The notes under the pieces: generated by a model
What the model saw: the letters and a program-made list of their open reading frames with translations, nothing else
Database searches by the model: none
Told to the model about the DNA's origin: nothing
Source of the DNA: an uncultured Spirochaetales bacterium
Lineage (GTDB): Bacteria; Spirochaetota; Spirochaetia; Sphaerochaetales; Sphaerochaetaceae
Direction: 5' to 3'
NCBI GenBank assembly: GCA_944392695.1
Contig: CALXXN010000008.1
Coordinates: 23,184 to 87,183 of the forward strand
DNA length: 64,000 nucleotides
Part shown: one piece after another, positions 7,579 to 16,800 of the stretch
How positions within the stretch are numbered: the stretch's first letter is position 1
How the letters are laid out: the number at the start of each line of letters is the position of its first letter
Position numbers and translations under genes: made by a program

Positions 7579-8771
7579 ACAACGTATTCATTGATGTCGA
7601 TTACGCACAGATCTACAAGCACGGCCAGAAGATAGGCGGTGATGTCTTCCTGCTCTCCCGTAATCCTGAGAGCAATCAGATCGTCTGTACGCTTTCTGAT
7701 GGTCTTGGCAGTGGTGTCAAGGCGAATGTCCTGGCGTCCATGACCGCACATATGGCGCACAAGCTCTCCTTCTCGCCGATATCGCTCTCACACTCGGCGG
7801 AGATCATCATGAACACCCTGCCTGTGTGCAAGGAGCGGAAGATCAGCTACTCGACTTTCACGATTGCAGACATCCACTACAAGAATGACATGGAGAACAT
7901 CAATGTCCGCCTTGTCGAGTACGACAATCCGCTCTCATTGCGTTTCAGGGGGACGGAGAAAATCACTTGGGAACGTGAACGGAACGAACTACGTCGTGAG
8001 GCCGCCTTCAAGAAGGAGGTCGTCCAATATTCGACCTTCGACATGGAGATAGGCGAGCGCCTGATCATGTTCTCAGATGGTGTGGCCCAGTCAGGGCTTG
8101 GCAAGACCCTGCCACTAGGGTGGAGGAACAGCGGGGTCGAGGCCTTCGTCACAGATCTCGTCTCCAAGCAGCCTGACATATCATCACGTGAGCTATCGGC
8201 TGCGATCGTCCAGAAAGCGAACAGCTTGGACGGAATGTGCTCGAAGGATGACATCACCGCTGTTGTCGTTTATATAAGGCGTCCCCGCAAGACAGTCATT
8301 GTCACAGGACCTCCCTTCTCAAAGGAGTCTGACGAGGTCCTGGGCGAGAAGATCCGTGCCTTCGATGGACGTAAGATCGTCTCTGGTGGAACGACGGCGC
8401 TGATTGTCTCCAGGCTCTTCAACAAGAAGATCACTGTCGACCTCAGCTGCTGGTCGCCAGACATACCACCTGCGAGCAAGATGGAGGGCATAGACCTCGT
8501 CACAGAGGGCATGCTTACGCTTTCCCAGGTGGCCAAGGTCCTGGAGGACAAGACACCACCCTCGACACTGCCCAACAGCCCTGTCAGGAAGTTCGTCGAA
8601 ATCCTCCTCGATAGTGACCAGATCCACTTCATCGTGGGGACGAAGATCAATGAGGCCCATCAGGATCCGAACATCCCGGTGGAGATTGGAATAAGGCGTA
8701 CCATAGTCGGCCGCTTGCGGGCCGCCTTGGAGAACATATATCTTAAGGAAACTTCACAAGAATATCTCTAG
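7575..8771 (+). CDS. SpoIIE-family PP2C-type serine phosphatase linked to HydS
   Basis: 398 residues. The N-terminal half is a SpoIIE/PP2C fold with the metal-binding GDVFLLSR, LSDGLGSG (about 42-49), MFSDGV (about 162) and KDDITAVVV (about 218) motifs. The C-terminal 170 residues (from about KTVIVTGPPFS) are found with this phosphatase subfamily and have no function I can assign. Start GTG 7575 overlaps the hydrogenase stop by four bases, so translation is coupled. Together with the PAS-bearing hydrogenase it suggests a redox or H2 signalling output by dephosphorylation of a protein not encoded here; no anti-sigma factor or kinase is adjacent. Confidence 0.85.
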   Translation: MNNVFIDVDYAQIYKHGQKIGGDVFLLSRNPESNQIVCTLSDGLGSGVKANVLASMTAHMAHKLSFSPISLSHSAEIIMNTLPVCKERKISYSTFTIADIHYKNDMENINVRLVEYDNPLSLRFRGTEKITWERERNELRREAAFKKEVVQYSTFDMEIGERLIMFSDGVAQSGLGKTLPLGWRNSGVEAFVTDLVSKQPDISSRELSAAIVQKANSLDGMCSKDDITAVVVYIRRPRKTVIVTGPPFSKESDEVLGEKIRAFDGRKIVSGGTTALIVSRLFNKKITVDLSCWSPDIPPASKMEGIDLVTEGMLTLSQVAKVLEDKTPPSTLPNSPVRKFVEILLDSDQIHFIVGTKINEAHQDPNIPVEIGIRRTIVGRLRAALENIYLKETSQEYL

Positions 8772-8783
8772 GAGGATAGTTAA

Positions 8784-9047
8784 ATGAAGAAGGAAAAAGT
8801 CCAGGTCAGGATCTGCGTTGGAACCGCGTGCTTCGTGCAGGGAGGCAGTGACCTCCTCCTGTACAACGATTTCGTCGACCCGGCCATCATCGCCGAGTGC
8901 GAGATCGAGGGCTGTTCCTGCCTCGAGACCTGCAAGGCTGGAGGGGAGGGTGCTCCCTATGTCCAGATCAACGGCGAGGTCCATGGCAAGGTGACACAGG
9001 AGGAATTCGCCAGACTTCTTGCGGAGGCGGTCAGGAAAAATGCTTGA
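8784..9047 (+). CDS. Thioredoxin-like [2Fe-2S] ferredoxin, second copy
   Basis: 87 residues, with C-X4-C (CVGTAC) near the N-terminus and C-X3-C (CLETC) in the middle, as in NuoE/HydC C-terminal domains, plus two further cysteines (about 39 and 44). It starts at ATG 8784 with AGGAGG ten bases upstream and overlaps the start of the next hydrogenase gene by eight bases (ATG 9040 inside its end). Likely a dedicated electron carrier for that hydrogenase; the pairing is inferred from the overlap and from the identical arrangement at 5543. Confidence 0.85.
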   Translation: MKKEKVQVRICVGTACFVQGGSDLLLYNDFVDPAIIAECEIEGCSCLETCKAGGEGAPYVQINGEVHGKVTQEEFARLLAEAVRKNA

Positions 9048-10497
9048 GCTCAACAACCAGTACACCGCGATGAAGCGGCGCATCGACACCGAGGTGCTGA
9101 AACTGTACTTCGATGGAAGGTTGGAAAGCGATCTTGACAAGCTCCCGTACACCATCATCCCGAAGGACAGGACGCCTAACCGCTGCTGCATCTACAAGGA
9201 AAGGGCAATCGTACGCTACCGCATCATGGCCCTGCTTGGTATAGACATCGAGCGCAATGATGATGAGATGAAGCCACTGGGGACCTATGCCAAGGAAGTC
9301 CTTGAGGAGGATCCTCCTGTGCTGCCCCTGCTGACGACGATCTCAACTGGTTGCTATGGCTGTCCTCCAGACCAGTACAGGATCAGTGATGCCTGCCGTG
9401 GCTGCTTCGCCCGCCCCTGCATGGCCAACTGCCCCAAGGATGCGATTGTCTTCATCAATGGACAGGCCCATATCAATGAGGAGAGGTGCATCCGCTGTGG
9501 CAAGTGCATGGATGTCTGCCCCTTCCATGCTGTTGTACACATCCCAGTACCCTGTGAGGAGGCCTGCCCTGTCGGGGCAGTGCGCAAGAACGAGCAGGGT
9601 GTCGTCGAGATCGACCACAAGAACTGCATCAGCTGTGGACGCTGTGCCCGTTCCTGTCCCTTCGGAGCCATCGCAGAGCGCAGTGGGCTCTTCCCTGTGC
9701 TGAAGATGCTCGAACGTGGTGAGAAGGTCACTGCGATGATCGCACCTGCCATCGAGGGCCAGTTCCCTGGCACGCTCGCCCAGATCAAGGCATCCTTGCT
9801 GAAGATCGGCTTCGACAAGGTCGTCGAGGTCGCCGAGGGCGCTGCTGTCACGACAGAGCATGAGGCTGACGAGGTCGTAAGGCGCAAGTGCGAGGGTTCT
9901 GGCTACATGACGACGAGCTGTTGCTCGGCTTACATGGAACTGGTCGACAAGCACCTGAAGTTCCTTGACGAACGCTATTCCCGTGCCTTCAGCCCGATGA
10001 TCTACACCTCCAAGCTCTGCAAGGAGGCGGATCCTGATAACAAGACGGTCTTCATCGGACCCTGTCTTGCCAAGAGGGTCGAGGCCGCCCGCCGAGGTGG
10101 TGTCGATGGTGTGATCAGCTTCTCCGAGCTGGCTGCCATCTTCATGGCCAAGGGCATCGATGTCAGGGAAGAAGAGGCTGCCGACCTTGGTGACACCTCT
10201 GCTTTCGAGTACTGCCGTGAGTTCGCTGTCTCGAATGGCGTAGCAAACTGCGTGCTCTCCCGTGTCGAAGACCCCGCATCAATCCGCGTCATGCCGATCA
10301 ATGGTGTTGACAAGAAGATCTTCCGCTTGATGAAGAGCTGGGAGAAGAGGGCACCTGAGGTCGACCTGGTCGAAGTCATGTGCTGCGACGGTGGCTGCCT
10401 CAACGGACCTGGCACCATCGTAAAGCCGGCTGTCGCCATGAAGCTGCGTGGTGGCAAGGCCGCATCACCGGTCAAGGCTGTCAGAAGCCCGCTCTGA
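9040..10497 (+). CDS. [FeFe]-hydrogenase, group B type
   Basis: 485 residues. The N-terminal third holds cysteine-rich ferredoxin-like segments (CYGC...CRGC...CMANCP, CIRCGKCMDVCP, CEEACP, CISCGRCARSCP). The H-cluster domain has TTSCCSAYMELV (L1 with both cysteines, so the proton-relay Cys is kept), IGPCLAKRVEA (L2) and VMCCDGGCLNGPG (L3). This is the group B layout, a probable ferredoxin-linked H2-evolving or bidirectional enzyme. The longer frame from TTG 9019 has no support; ATG 9040 overlaps the end of the ferredoxin gene and follows AGGA. The maturases HydE, HydF and HydG are not in the window. A hairpin ends the operon at 10505. Confidence 0.9.
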   Translation: MLELNNQYTAMKRRIDTEVLKLYFDGRLESDLDKLPYTIIPKDRTPNRCCIYKERAIVRYRIMALLGIDIERNDDEMKPLGTYAKEVLEEDPPVLPLLTTISTGCYGCPPDQYRISDACRGCFARPCMANCPKDAIVFINGQAHINEERCIRCGKCMDVCPFHAVVHIPVPCEEACPVGAVRKNEQGVVEIDHKNCISCGRCARSCPFGAIAERSGLFPVLKMLERGEKVTAMIAPAIEGQFPGTLAQIKASLLKIGFDKVVEVAEGAAVTTEHEADEVVRRKCEGSGYMTTSCCSAYMELVDKHLKFLDERYSRAFSPMIYTSKLCKEADPDNKTVFIGPCLAKRVEAARRGGVDGVISFSELAAIFMAKGIDVREEEAADLGDTSAFEYCREFAVSNGVANCVLSRVEDPASIRVMPINGVDKKIFRLMKSWEKRAPEVDLVEVMCCDGGCLNGPGTIVKPAVAMKLRGGKAASPVKAVRSPL

Positions 10498-10504
10498 GAT
10501 TGAT

Positions 10505-10532
10505 CAGGACCCCGTCGCAAGGCGGGGCCCTG
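10505..10532 (+). terminator. Hairpin ending the hydrogenase operon
   Basis: 12-position stem (10505-10516 with 10521-10532, one A-C mismatch and one T-G pair) closed by a GCAA tetraloop; only a weak pyrimidine tail. Confidence 0.65.
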
Positions 10533-10540
10533 TCTTCTAC

Positions 10541-10569
10541 TTGAACAAGCCTGGTTCTTGCATCACAGT
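10541..10569 (+). promoter_or_regulatory. Candidate leaderless promoter of the esterase gene
   Basis: TTGAAC (10541-10546), 17-base spacer, weak -10 CACAGT (10564-10569), then six bases and ATG 10576. The geometry is the same as at 22018. Confidence 0.38.
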
Positions 10570-10575
10570 CAGGGC

Positions 10576-11535
10576 ATGCTCTTCCTGATCATCTTCCTGC
10601 TGCTTGCCACGATAATCACACAGGCTCATCGTCGGTTGAGACGTTACCCTCTGGCCAAGGGCCTGTGGCCTCTTGCCGTCTTCTCCCTGATGCCCTGGAT
10701 GCTCTCAGGCCCTGTGCTGCACATCGCCAATACATTCCTCCGCTTGTTGCCAGTCCCACGGGGTTTGGAGGGCGTTGAAAGGAAGAAGGGCTTTTTCACT
10801 GCATCTGATGGAAAGAAGGTGCGTTACGTGGCCTATGTGCCCAAAGTGGCATCATCAGGCTTCATGCTCTATTTGCATGGTGGTGGTTTCTGCTTTGAAG
10901 CATCTCCTTATATCTATCGCAAGTGCCGGACCTATGCCAAGGAAACGGGCTGTCCTGTAATGATGGTCCTCTACAGGACAGCTGAACGCGGGGCTTGTCC
11001 TCGCAGCTACCTTGATGCAAAGGAGGGGGTGGAATACTTCCTGGAAAAGGCGGAGGATGGCGGCAAGGTCGTCGTAGGTGGTGACAGCGCAGGAGCCTGC
11101 CTTGCCGCCTTGCTCTGTCAGGATTCTGCTTTGAAGGAACGTATCGACTACCAGCTATTGGTCTATCCTGTGGCTGACAGGAGCATGTCGAGCCCCTCTG
11201 CCAGGGCATTCATAGACAGTCCGATGTGGCGTCCAGCGCTCTCAAGACGCATGTGGAAATACTACCTCAGGGGTGGAGATGGTGGCCCTGTGGACCCTGC
11301 TTCCTGCAAGGACCTCAGGGGGCTTCCTCCTGCTTATGTCGAAGTTGCTGAGTTCGACAGCCTCCGTGATGAAGGCATTGCCTATGCCAGGCGGCTCAAG
11401 GAGGCTGGTGTCGATGTCGAGCTGTCAGTAGTCAAAGGCACCTGTCATGGCTATGACTTCATGGTACACAGCCCTGTGGCCAGGGAGTCGATGAAGAGGC
11501 GGTGCGTGGCCCTGTCCAAGGTCTTCAAGCGCTGA
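10576..11535 (+). CDS. Membrane-anchored alpha/beta-hydrolase (hormone-sensitive-lipase/acetyl-esterase type)
   Basis: 319 residues. An N-terminal hydrophobic anchor (LFLIIFLLLATIIT) and a second hydrophobic stretch (about 40-60) precede an alpha/beta-hydrolase domain. That domain has the oxyanion motif HGGG (about 100), the nucleophile elbow GGDSAGA (about 173), the acid at AEFDSLRDEG and the catalytic His in GTCHGYDF near the C-terminus, as in acetyl-esterases of the HSL family. The substrate is unknown. ATG 10576 is chosen; TTG 10558 would add six residues. No ribosome-binding site is seen. The gene converges on the nucleoside hydrolase gene and overlaps it by 11 bases. Confidence 0.82.
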   Translation: MLFLIIFLLLATIITQAHRRLRRYPLAKGLWPLAVFSLMPWMLSGPVLHIANTFLRLLPVPRGLEGVERKKGFFTASDGKKVRYVAYVPKVASSGFMLYLHGGGFCFEASPYIYRKCRTYAKETGCPVMMVLYRTAERGACPRSYLDAKEGVEYFLEKAEDGGKVVVGGDSAGACLAALLCQDSALKERIDYQLLVYPVADRSMSSPSARAFIDSPMWRPALSRRMWKYYLRGGDGGPVDPASCKDLRGLPPAYVEVAEFDSLRDEGIAYARRLKEAGVDVELSVVKGTCHGYDFMVHSPVARESMKRRCVALSKVFKR

Positions 11536-12412
11536 AGAGGCTCTTCCAGAGGTTTTTCAAGACGGATTCAGCGGCCTTGCTGTCGACATTGGCCGCGACA
11601 TTGATGAGTCCACCACGTCCTTCAACCAGGCGTCCTGCCTCATCTCCTGTGCAGATGACATCGACTTTCATCCGCTGTGTGATGAAGGAACCTGGTGAGA
11701 GCAGGTAGGCCACGACGGCAGGATCGTGCAGGAAGCAGCTTGATCCACCATGGAAGTCGAAGTAGGTCTTCAGCATGGCCTTGTACAATCTTCCTGCCTC
11801 ACTATTCCAGCAGCCAGTGTCTTCCCGGCGCAGATGCATGCGTTCTGTCACATCGAGAGGAAGCAGGTACACATCCAGCCCACTTGTGAACACGGTCCTT
11901 GCCGCTTCCGGGTCTTTGTGGATATTCGCTTCCGCCCAGCGTGTCACATTGCCACTTGTACGGAGCGCACCGCCCATGATCACAATACGTTCAAGCTTGT
12001 TCGCATCTCCAGGGCGCTCCTTGATGAAGGCTGCCACATTGGTCAGTGGACCGACTGCGACCAGTGTGCTTGATTGTGCCAGCTGGGACAGCAGGTCCAA
12101 TGCGCTTCCTTTTGAGGGACAGTTCTTTGGAGCAGGGAAGTCCACATCGCCAAGCCCGTTGGCTCCATGGATCTTGTGGAGGCGAGGTGAGGCTTCGTAG
12201 ATGCTTCCATCAGGGCCCAAGGCACCTTCCGCCACAGGGGCGTCACAGCCGAAGAGGCTTGAAAGTGATAGCATGTTGCTTGTGGCCTGCCTGGTTGCAA
12301 CATTGCCATAGGTTGTCGTGATGCCTTTCACAGCCAGCTTGTCGCTTGCCAGCATGGCGGCATAGGCCAGTGCGTCGTCGATTCCCGCATCTGTGTCGAA
12401 GATGATGTCCAT
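11525..12412 (-). CDS. Inosine/uridine-preferring nucleoside hydrolase
   Basis: 295 residues. Hydrolyses the N-glycosidic bond of ribonucleosides to base and ribose for salvage. The calcium-binding motif at the N-terminus reads DTDAGIDDALAY (normally DTDPGxDD, so Pro is Ala). TTYGN, the VGPLTNVA segment, IMGGA and the FLHDPAVVAYL motif with its conserved His-Asp follow the family order. The frame extends to 12472, but the family starts at MDIIFDTD, ATG 12412. No ribosome-binding site is present; TACACT lies seven bases upstream. The 3' end overlaps the convergent esterase gene. Confidence 0.9.
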   Translation of the reverse strand: MDIIFDTDAGIDDALAYAAMLASDKLAVKGITTTYGNVATRQATSNMLSLSSLFGCDAPVAEGALGPDGSIYEASPRLHKIHGANGLGDVDFPAPKNCPSKGSALDLLSQLAQSSTLVAVGPLTNVAAFIKERPGDANKLERIVIMGGALRTSGNVTRWAEANIHKDPEAARTVFTSGLDVYLLPLDVTERMHLRREDTGCWNSEAGRLYKAMLKTYFDFHGGSSCFLHDPAVVAYLLSPGSFITQRMKVDVICTGDEAGRLVEGRGGLINVAANVDSKAAESVLKNLWKSLFSA

Positions 12413-12419
12413 GACACGC

Positions 12420-12425
12420 AGTGTA
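12420..12425 (-). promoter_or_regulatory. Candidate -10 element of a leaderless nucleoside hydrolase transcript
   Basis: TACACT on the minus strand, seven bases before ATG 12412. The matching -35 would fall inside the hairpin at 12430-12458 and is weak. Confidence 0.33.
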
Positions 12426-12429
12426 GCAC

Positions 12430-12458
12430 GGAGGCGGGGACTCTTCATCCCCGCCTCC
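12430..12458 (-). terminator. Terminator hairpin of the efflux operon
   Basis: Perfect 11-bp arms (12430-12440 with 12448-12458) and a seven-base loop, 36 bases after the TolC-like gene stop. It abuts the start region of the nucleoside hydrolase gene. Confidence 0.7.
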
Positions 12459-12493
12459 AATGATGGTTTCATCGTGTCTGACTTTATTGGAAG

Positions 12494-13888
12494 TCAGCCT
12501 TCATTTGGTTCCAAGCCTGTCAGGTATTCAACAGTGTAGGCATTGGCTGCCAGTTCGACCTCTGTCGAAATCTTGTCGATCTGGGCCTGCTGGAGCTCGA
12601 TGCGCTTGGTAAGCACGTCACGCTCACTGCCAGCTCCGAGTCCGGCCTTCGTCTCCTCGACTTCGAGCTGTGACTCCAGCAATGAGATGTTGGCATCCTG
12701 GTAGGCGAGATTGGCTATCGCGACATTCATGTTCGACAATGCGGTGTCCAGGTTCTGCCTGATCGTCCCCAGGGCTGCATCCTTGCTTGCCTGTGCGGAG
12801 GCGACAGCGCTTTCCGCCCTGGCTTGGTCGTTAAGCTTCTTGCCGCCATCCCAGATGTCACCTTGCATGGCGACAGCCACTGTGACACCCCAGCCCTGGT
12901 TGTCTATCCATGATGAGTTGATGGGGGCCGTGTAGTTGGCGCTGACCGAAAGGGCGATGTCAGGGACGACGTACATGGAGCGGTCAGCCGCCTTCTGCCC
13001 GTAGGATGCCGCATTGACGGCATGGTTGAGCATCTGTACTGTCGTCTGGCTTCCACTTGTAGCCAGGAGCTCAAGCTGGCCACGGTCCATTGCGGCAAGT
13101 TCCCTGAACCAATCCTCATCTGGTGAGAACTCGATGGAATCTGCACTGAGACCATCCATTCCTGTCAAGATTTCGATGTTCGTGATGACAGAATCGACCT
13201 GCGCATCAATCTGCGCTTGGGCGAGTGTGACCTGCTGACGGGCGACTTCAGCCTCTGCGGCATCTGTGGCTATCACCATGCCTGTCTCGCTTGATGCCTT
13301 GGAGATCTCAACCAGCCTGTCTGCATCAGCTGCCATACCATCAAGGAGTGCTGAAATCTCCTTGAGGTAGCAGAGGCTGGCAAGATAGGCCTTGAGCTGT
13401 GCATCCAGCTGGGACTCTGTATCACCAACCTGAAGTGCCTTGATTGTCTCAAGTTCCTTGGCCATGTCGACTGAAGCCCCGATCTTCCCCCAGGTGTAGA
13501 TGGGCTGTACCAGTGAGACCTGTGCGTTCACATAGAAGTCGTTGACCTCTGTAAGAGGAGATATGTCAAGTGGAACAGGCACAAAACTACCGATTAGTGA
13601 GCCTGAGCCAAAAATCTCATCAACATCATCCTGTTCCAGTATCATCCCCTGATGGTTGTAGACATAGCTTGCTGCCAAGGTGTAATCGATCTGGGGATGG
13701 TAGGCGGCCCGGGCGTCCTTGACGTCCAAGGCTGCTGTGTTGTGGTCCTCGACCGCCTGGCGGAGCTGTGTGTTGTTGACGACCATTGCGTCATGGAGCT
13801 GGTCGTAGCCTATGGTCTCTGCTGCCGCCAGTGGCTGCAAGGTGGCAGCCACCAGGAGCAGGGTGGCAAGTATCTTGGCCTTTCTCAT
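12494..13888 (-). CDS. TolC-like outer-membrane efflux protein
   Basis: 464 residues with a Sec signal peptide (MRKAKILATLLLVAATLQPL, cut after AAA). The mature part is two repeats of long coiled-coil helices with Ala/Gln-rich heptads (about 60-250 and 280-460), the pattern of the outer-membrane efflux protein (OEP) family. It should form the trimeric exit duct for the RND pump encoded just upstream in the same operon, overlapping that gene's end by four bases. The length fits the family (about 420-480). Substrate unknown. Confidence 0.9.
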   Translation of the reverse strand: MRKAKILATLLLVAATLQPLAAAETIGYDQLHDAMVVNNTQLRQAVEDHNTAALDVKDARAAYHPQIDYTLAASYVYNHQGMILEQDDVDEIFGSGSLIGSFVPVPLDISPLTEVNDFYVNAQVSLVQPIYTWGKIGASVDMAKELETIKALQVGDTESQLDAQLKAYLASLCYLKEISALLDGMAADADRLVEISKASSETGMVIATDAAEAEVARQQVTLAQAQIDAQVDSVITNIEILTGMDGLSADSIEFSPDEDWFRELAAMDRGQLELLATSGSQTTVQMLNHAVNAASYGQKAADRSMYVVPDIALSVSANYTAPINSSWIDNQGWGVTVAVAMQGDIWDGGKKLNDQARAESAVASAQASKDAALGTIRQNLDTALSNMNVAIANLAYQDANISLLESQLEVEETKAGLGAGSERDVLTKRIELQQAQIDKISTEVELAANAYTVEYLTGLEPNEG

Positions 13889-16800
13889 TTCACCACCTCC
13901 TTGCGCTTGGCGTCCTTGCGTGTCGTTCCATAGGTCTTGCGTAGCTTGCGGCGCTCAAGCGTGTAGTAGAAGACAGGCAGGACGAAGAGTGAGATCAGCG
14001 TCGTTGCGAACAGGCCTCCTGCGATGGCCTGGCCGAGGGAGGCGTAGATTTCGCTTCCTTCTCCTGTGGAGATGGCCATTGGCACGACACCAAGCATGGT
14101 CGTGAGCGTTGTCATCAGGATCGACTTCAAGCGGTTCTGTGCGGACTCGACAATCGCGTCGGCGAGGATTTTGCGCTCCGTGTCGTAGTCGAGGCGTCCT
14201 GTCAGCACGCTGTCCTCATCAATCACGACACCATCCTCCTTTGCCATGATGGCCTCTATGCGCTTGCGTCGCACCATGAGGTTGTTGTAGTCGAAGAGTA
14301 TGATGCCGTTGTTGACCGCTGTACCACCCAAGGTGATGATACCAAGCATCGAAAGCAGGTTCAGCGTGGAGCCGAAGCTCAGCAGCCCAATGGCGACACC
14401 GATGAAACAGTAGGGGATGGTGAGCATGACGATCAGTGGCTGGTCGAAACGCTCGAACTGGAAGACCATGACCATGAAGACCAGGAAGAAGCCTATGGCC
14501 ATCGCTCCAACGAGTGGCACCATCGTCTCCTGTACCAGGTCTGTCATACCACCAGTCTGCCTTGTGACACCTTCTGAAAGCGGGTGGTCTGCAAGATAGG
14601 CGTCCAGACGCTCCTGGATCCTGGAGGAATCCTCTGTGGTGATCGCAGTGCTGATGCTGATCGTGTTGGCACGGTCTGTATGGTTGATCTGGCTTACCGC
14701 GTTCTCTGTCACCAGGTCTGCGATCGAGGCGAAACTGACAGTGCTGCCGGCCTGGGTTGCGACCTGGAGCGTGTTGAGCACGTCTTCATCCATCGCACCG
14801 CCAGCGACATCGCTTGTAAGCCTTATGTCATGGCGTCCGCCTGTCGATGGCTCTGTGTATATGCCACAGTCGAGGCCGTTGAAGAGTATGGCACTCGTAT
14901 AGCCGGCTTCATAACTCGTGAGTCCGACAGAGCTCAGGAGTTCATTGGATGCATTGATGACGGTCGACCATGAATCATAGGAGCTGTCGATTGTCACAGA
15001 GAGCACTTCAGGGTCTGCAAGCAGCTGGTTCTTGATCCTCTGCGCGTCCTGGTAGAGCGTCTCTACATCATCACCAACGAGGGTGACCGTGTAGCCGCCA
15101 CCACCAGTGACGTAACTGACCAGGTTGTCGAAGCCACCGTTCAGGACTTCGATCTCACAGTCTGTCATCCTGCCATCCAGTGCTGCCTTGACTTCGTTCA
15201 TGATTGTATGGACATCACGGTCCTTGGTGCGATCGGCGACAGGAGGAAGCAACACCTGGATGGAACCATTTGAGCCTGTCGAGGTGAATGAGAGGCCACT
15301 GGTCTGGCCGACCGTGGTGACCGCTGTCCTCATCTCTGGGACGATCTCCCTGATTATGGCCTCGGCTTCATCAAGCTTGGCCTCGATCTGGTCATGTGTG
15401 TAGCTTGATGGGAAGTAGAGGTTGACATAGAACTCACTATTGTCAGTCGATGGAATGAATGTGATGCCAAGTTGGAGCATGGCCCAGACCGTTACGACGA
15501 GGATCGCAAGCGAGATGATTATTATGAATTTCCTGTTGCGGAGCGTCCAAGACACGGCTTTGCCATAAGCCGCTGTGACCTTGTCCATCGTCCGTGTGAT
15601 CACATTTGGTTTCTGTACTTCCCTGTCCTCCTTCAGGAGTTTCTTGAGGAGGTAGGGGATGACGACGATGGCGACGATGCAGCTGGCTGCCAGTGCGTAC
15701 ATGAATGTCAGGGCGACATCATGCATGATCTGGCCTCCAAGCCCATCGACGAGGATGATGGGCACGAAGACGATTATCGTGGTTATCGCAGAACCCAGGA
15801 TGGAGACACCGACTTCATCTGCACCCTTGTAGATTGATTCGTTGACAGTATAGAGGAAGCGTCCGTCCTTTCTTGTCTGCCAATGCTTGTAGACCTGTTC
15901 AAGCATGACGATAGAACCATCGACAATCGCACCAAGTGCGACAACCATGCCCGATATGCTCATCAAGCTGATTGAAATCCCGCTCACCCTCATGGCGATG
16001 AAGGCGAAGAAGACCGACAGTGGCATCGAGATGGCGATGGTAAGTGTGGCCTGGATGTTGCCAAGGATCAGGAAGATGACGAGTATGGCGACAATGACCC
16101 CCATGATGCCTGAGTTGATGACGGCCTGGAGTGAGGCGCTGATCGTCCTGGAGTCATCCGCGATTATGTTGAAGTGGAGGGCGCCGTTTGATTCAGCTTC
16201 AGCTTCATCAAGTATGGCCTTGGCAGAACTCACGATCTCCATCGTGTTGCCATCGGCCCTCTTGGTGACGCTGACAAGGATGATTGGCTTGCCTTCGTTC
16301 TTGACAGTCGTAGCCGGCTCTGCCGCCACAAGATCCACATCGGCGACATCTGAGAGACGGACCAGTGTCCCATCCACGCCAGCGCCGACTGTCAGGTTCC
16401 TGATATCATCAAGGCTTGTGTAGGAACCATCGAAGCGCAGTGAGGTGTTGCGGCCCTGGTAGGTCGCAGTGTCGAGTGGTATGTCGCTGTTGCTGGCAGA
16501 GAGGACCTGATAGACCTGCAGGGGGGATATCCCACGTGCTGCAAGCTCATCAGTGCGGAGTTTTATCTGGATCTCCACCTCGCTGCCTCCAACGACTTCG
16601 ACACCGCTGACACCATCAAGCTGGGTGATGCGTGGTACGACCTGGTCGTTGACATAGCTTGTGACAGCAGCGAGGTCGCTACCGCCCTCGACTGAGAACG
16701 AGAGGATTGGCAGCATCTCAGTTCCACCGACCAAGGCGGTGGGGGTGCCCTGAATGCCTGCGGGCAGGTCATCAATCAGGCCATCGATACGGTTGCGCAC

